Positions 14,528 through 15,389 of a stretch of DNA of 15,389 nucleotides are shown piece after piece. The stretch is taken from assembly GCA_009700155.1 (NCBI GenBank), contig WLMP01000012.1, forward strand, positions 1 to 15,389, in the 5' to 3' direction. The notes under the pieces are model-generated. The model worked only from the letters and a program-made list of their open reading frames with translations, ran no database searches and had not been told where the DNA came from. The first letter of the stretch is position 1; each line of letters begins with the position of its first letter. A program made the translations under genes and the position numbers. The DNA is from Actinomycetota bacterium. Lineage in GTDB: Bacteria > Actinomycetota > Actinomycetes > Nanopelagicales > Nanopelagicaceae.

Positions 14528-15389
14528 ATGAGTACGAAATTTACAGCCGTAGAAATTATTTCAGCAAAAAGAGATAAGCAAGAATTAAGCGATGACCAAA
14601 TTGATTGGACCATAGAGGCTTATACCAAGGGAATAATTGCTGATGAACAAATGTCAGCCTTATTGATGGCAATATTGTTAAACGGCATGAACAATCGAGA
14701 AATTTTTAGATGGACTGATGCAATGATCGCAAGTGGCGAAAAGATGGATTGGTCAGTGCTTGATAGACCAACAGTGGATAAGCACTCAACTGGTGGAGTT
14801 GGTGACAAAATAACTCTACCTTTAGCACCTTTAGTTGCAGCATGCGGAGCAGCTGTTCCGCAACTATCCGGTAGAGGTCTTGGCCATACTGGTGGAACTT
14901 TAGATAAATTAGAATCAATTAAAGGCTGGAAAGCCAGTATTTCTAATCAAGAAATGTTAAAAGTATTACAAGAGTGTGGTGCAGTAATTTGCGCAGCAGG
15001 AAGTGGCTTAGCTCCGGCAGATAAGAAACTTTATGCACTGCGTGATGTAACTGGAACCGTACAATCAATTCCGCTGATTGCATCTTCAATTATGAGCAAG
15101 AAAATTGCTGAAGGAACCGGTGCGCTAGTTTTAGATGTTAAGACAGGATCTGGTGCATTTATGAGTGATCCAAAAGTTGCGAGCTCATTGGCGAAGATAA
15201 TGGTGGATTTGGGAAAACGAGCAGGGGTAGAAACAAGGGCATTAGTAACGGCTATGGATGTGCCACTAGGGCTAACAGTAGGTAATTCACTAGAGATCAG
15301 AGAAACCCTAGAGGTTTTATCAGGTGCAGGCCCTAGCGATGTCGTAGAGCTAACACTGATCTTGGCTAATGAAATGTTGGATGCTGCAA
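14528..15389 (+). CDS. deoA: Thymidine/pyrimidine phosphorylase (partial, cut by window end)
   Basis: It splits thymidine, deoxyuridine and perhaps uridine with phosphate into base and (deoxy)ribose 1-phosphate. The window holds 287 codons of an expected 430 or so, with no stop before the end. The ATG follows the cdd TAG with no gap. The phosphate-binding KHSTGGVGDK (85-94) and the family signature SGRGLGHTGGTLDKLE (114-129) are present. Arg172, Ser187 and Lys191 lie where E. coli DeoA binds the pyrimidine. KTGSGAF (205-211) is also conserved. The C-terminal part of the alpha/beta domain is missing. The pyrimidine specificity (thymidine only, or also uridine) cannot be decided here, so pdp is an alternative name. 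Confidence 0.94.
   Translation, partial: MSTKFTAVEIISAKRDKQELSDDQIDWTIEAYTKGIIADEQMSALLMAILLNGMNNREIFRWTDAMIASGEKMDWSVLDRPTVDKHSTGGVGDKITLPLAPLVAACGAAVPQLSGRGLGHTGGTLDKLESIKGWKASISNQEMLKVLQECGAVICAAGSGLAPADKKLYALRDVTGTVQSIPLIASSIMSKKIAEGTGALVLDVKTGSGAFMSDPKVASSLAKIMVDLGKRAGVETRALVTAMDVPLGLTVGNSLEIRETLEVLSGAGPSDVVELTLILANEMLDAA

Overview
The window looks like chromosomal core and salvage DNA of a streamlined, low-GC planktonic actinobacterium, most plausibly the freshwater acI lineage (Nanopelagicales). The reasons are: an actinobacterial gene order (sucC-sucD-DUF6350 ... folD-DUF3017-mdh-icd) with AT-rich codon use, families largely confined to Actinobacteria (DUF6350, DUF3017, an MsiK-like ATPase), an actinobacterial CAEC-type cytidine deaminase, and very tight packing (1-4 nt overlaps, no gap above about 171 nt). 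The lineage is an inference from gene content; no rRNA or other taxonomic marker is present. I see no tRNA, CRISPR array, transposon, prophage or resistance gene.

Layout. 1-5380 (+): the 3' tip of sucC, then sucD, a DUF6350 membrane protein, folD, a DUF3017 membrane protein, mdh and icd. This is a TCA-cycle and one-carbon block closed by a strong terminator that can work on both strands. 5389-6468 (-): a stand-alone MsiK/UgpC-type ATPase for sugar ABC transporters, convergent with icd, preceded by a GC-rich leader of about 155 nt with five consecutive hairpins. 6638-8919 (+): a CNNM/CBS/CorC membrane protein, probably leaderless, overlapping trpS by 1 nt. 9091-15389 (+): a nucleoside uptake and salvage operon. 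It runs BMP-family binding protein, two-domain ATPase, two permeases, cytidine deaminase, and thymidine/pyrimidine phosphorylase, the last cut by the window end.

How the genes work together. SucCD, Mdh and Icd are adjacent oxidative TCA steps, and FolD supplies one-carbon units. The nucleoside operon links uptake to the first two catabolic steps (deamination of cytidine, then phosphorolysis to base plus sugar phosphate), fitting a scavenging lifestyle. purN and purH, which I recall lying between the DUF6350 gene and folD in many actinobacteria, are absent here.

Best candidates for a second look: the structured leader upstream of the MsiK-like gene (possibly the msiK RNA motif in a low-GC lineage), the binding protein without a lipobox, its unusual G7/TTG initiation region, and the tandem hairpins between the binding-protein and ATPase genes. 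I did not find a convincing new enzymatic or defence system; the novelty here is regulatory.
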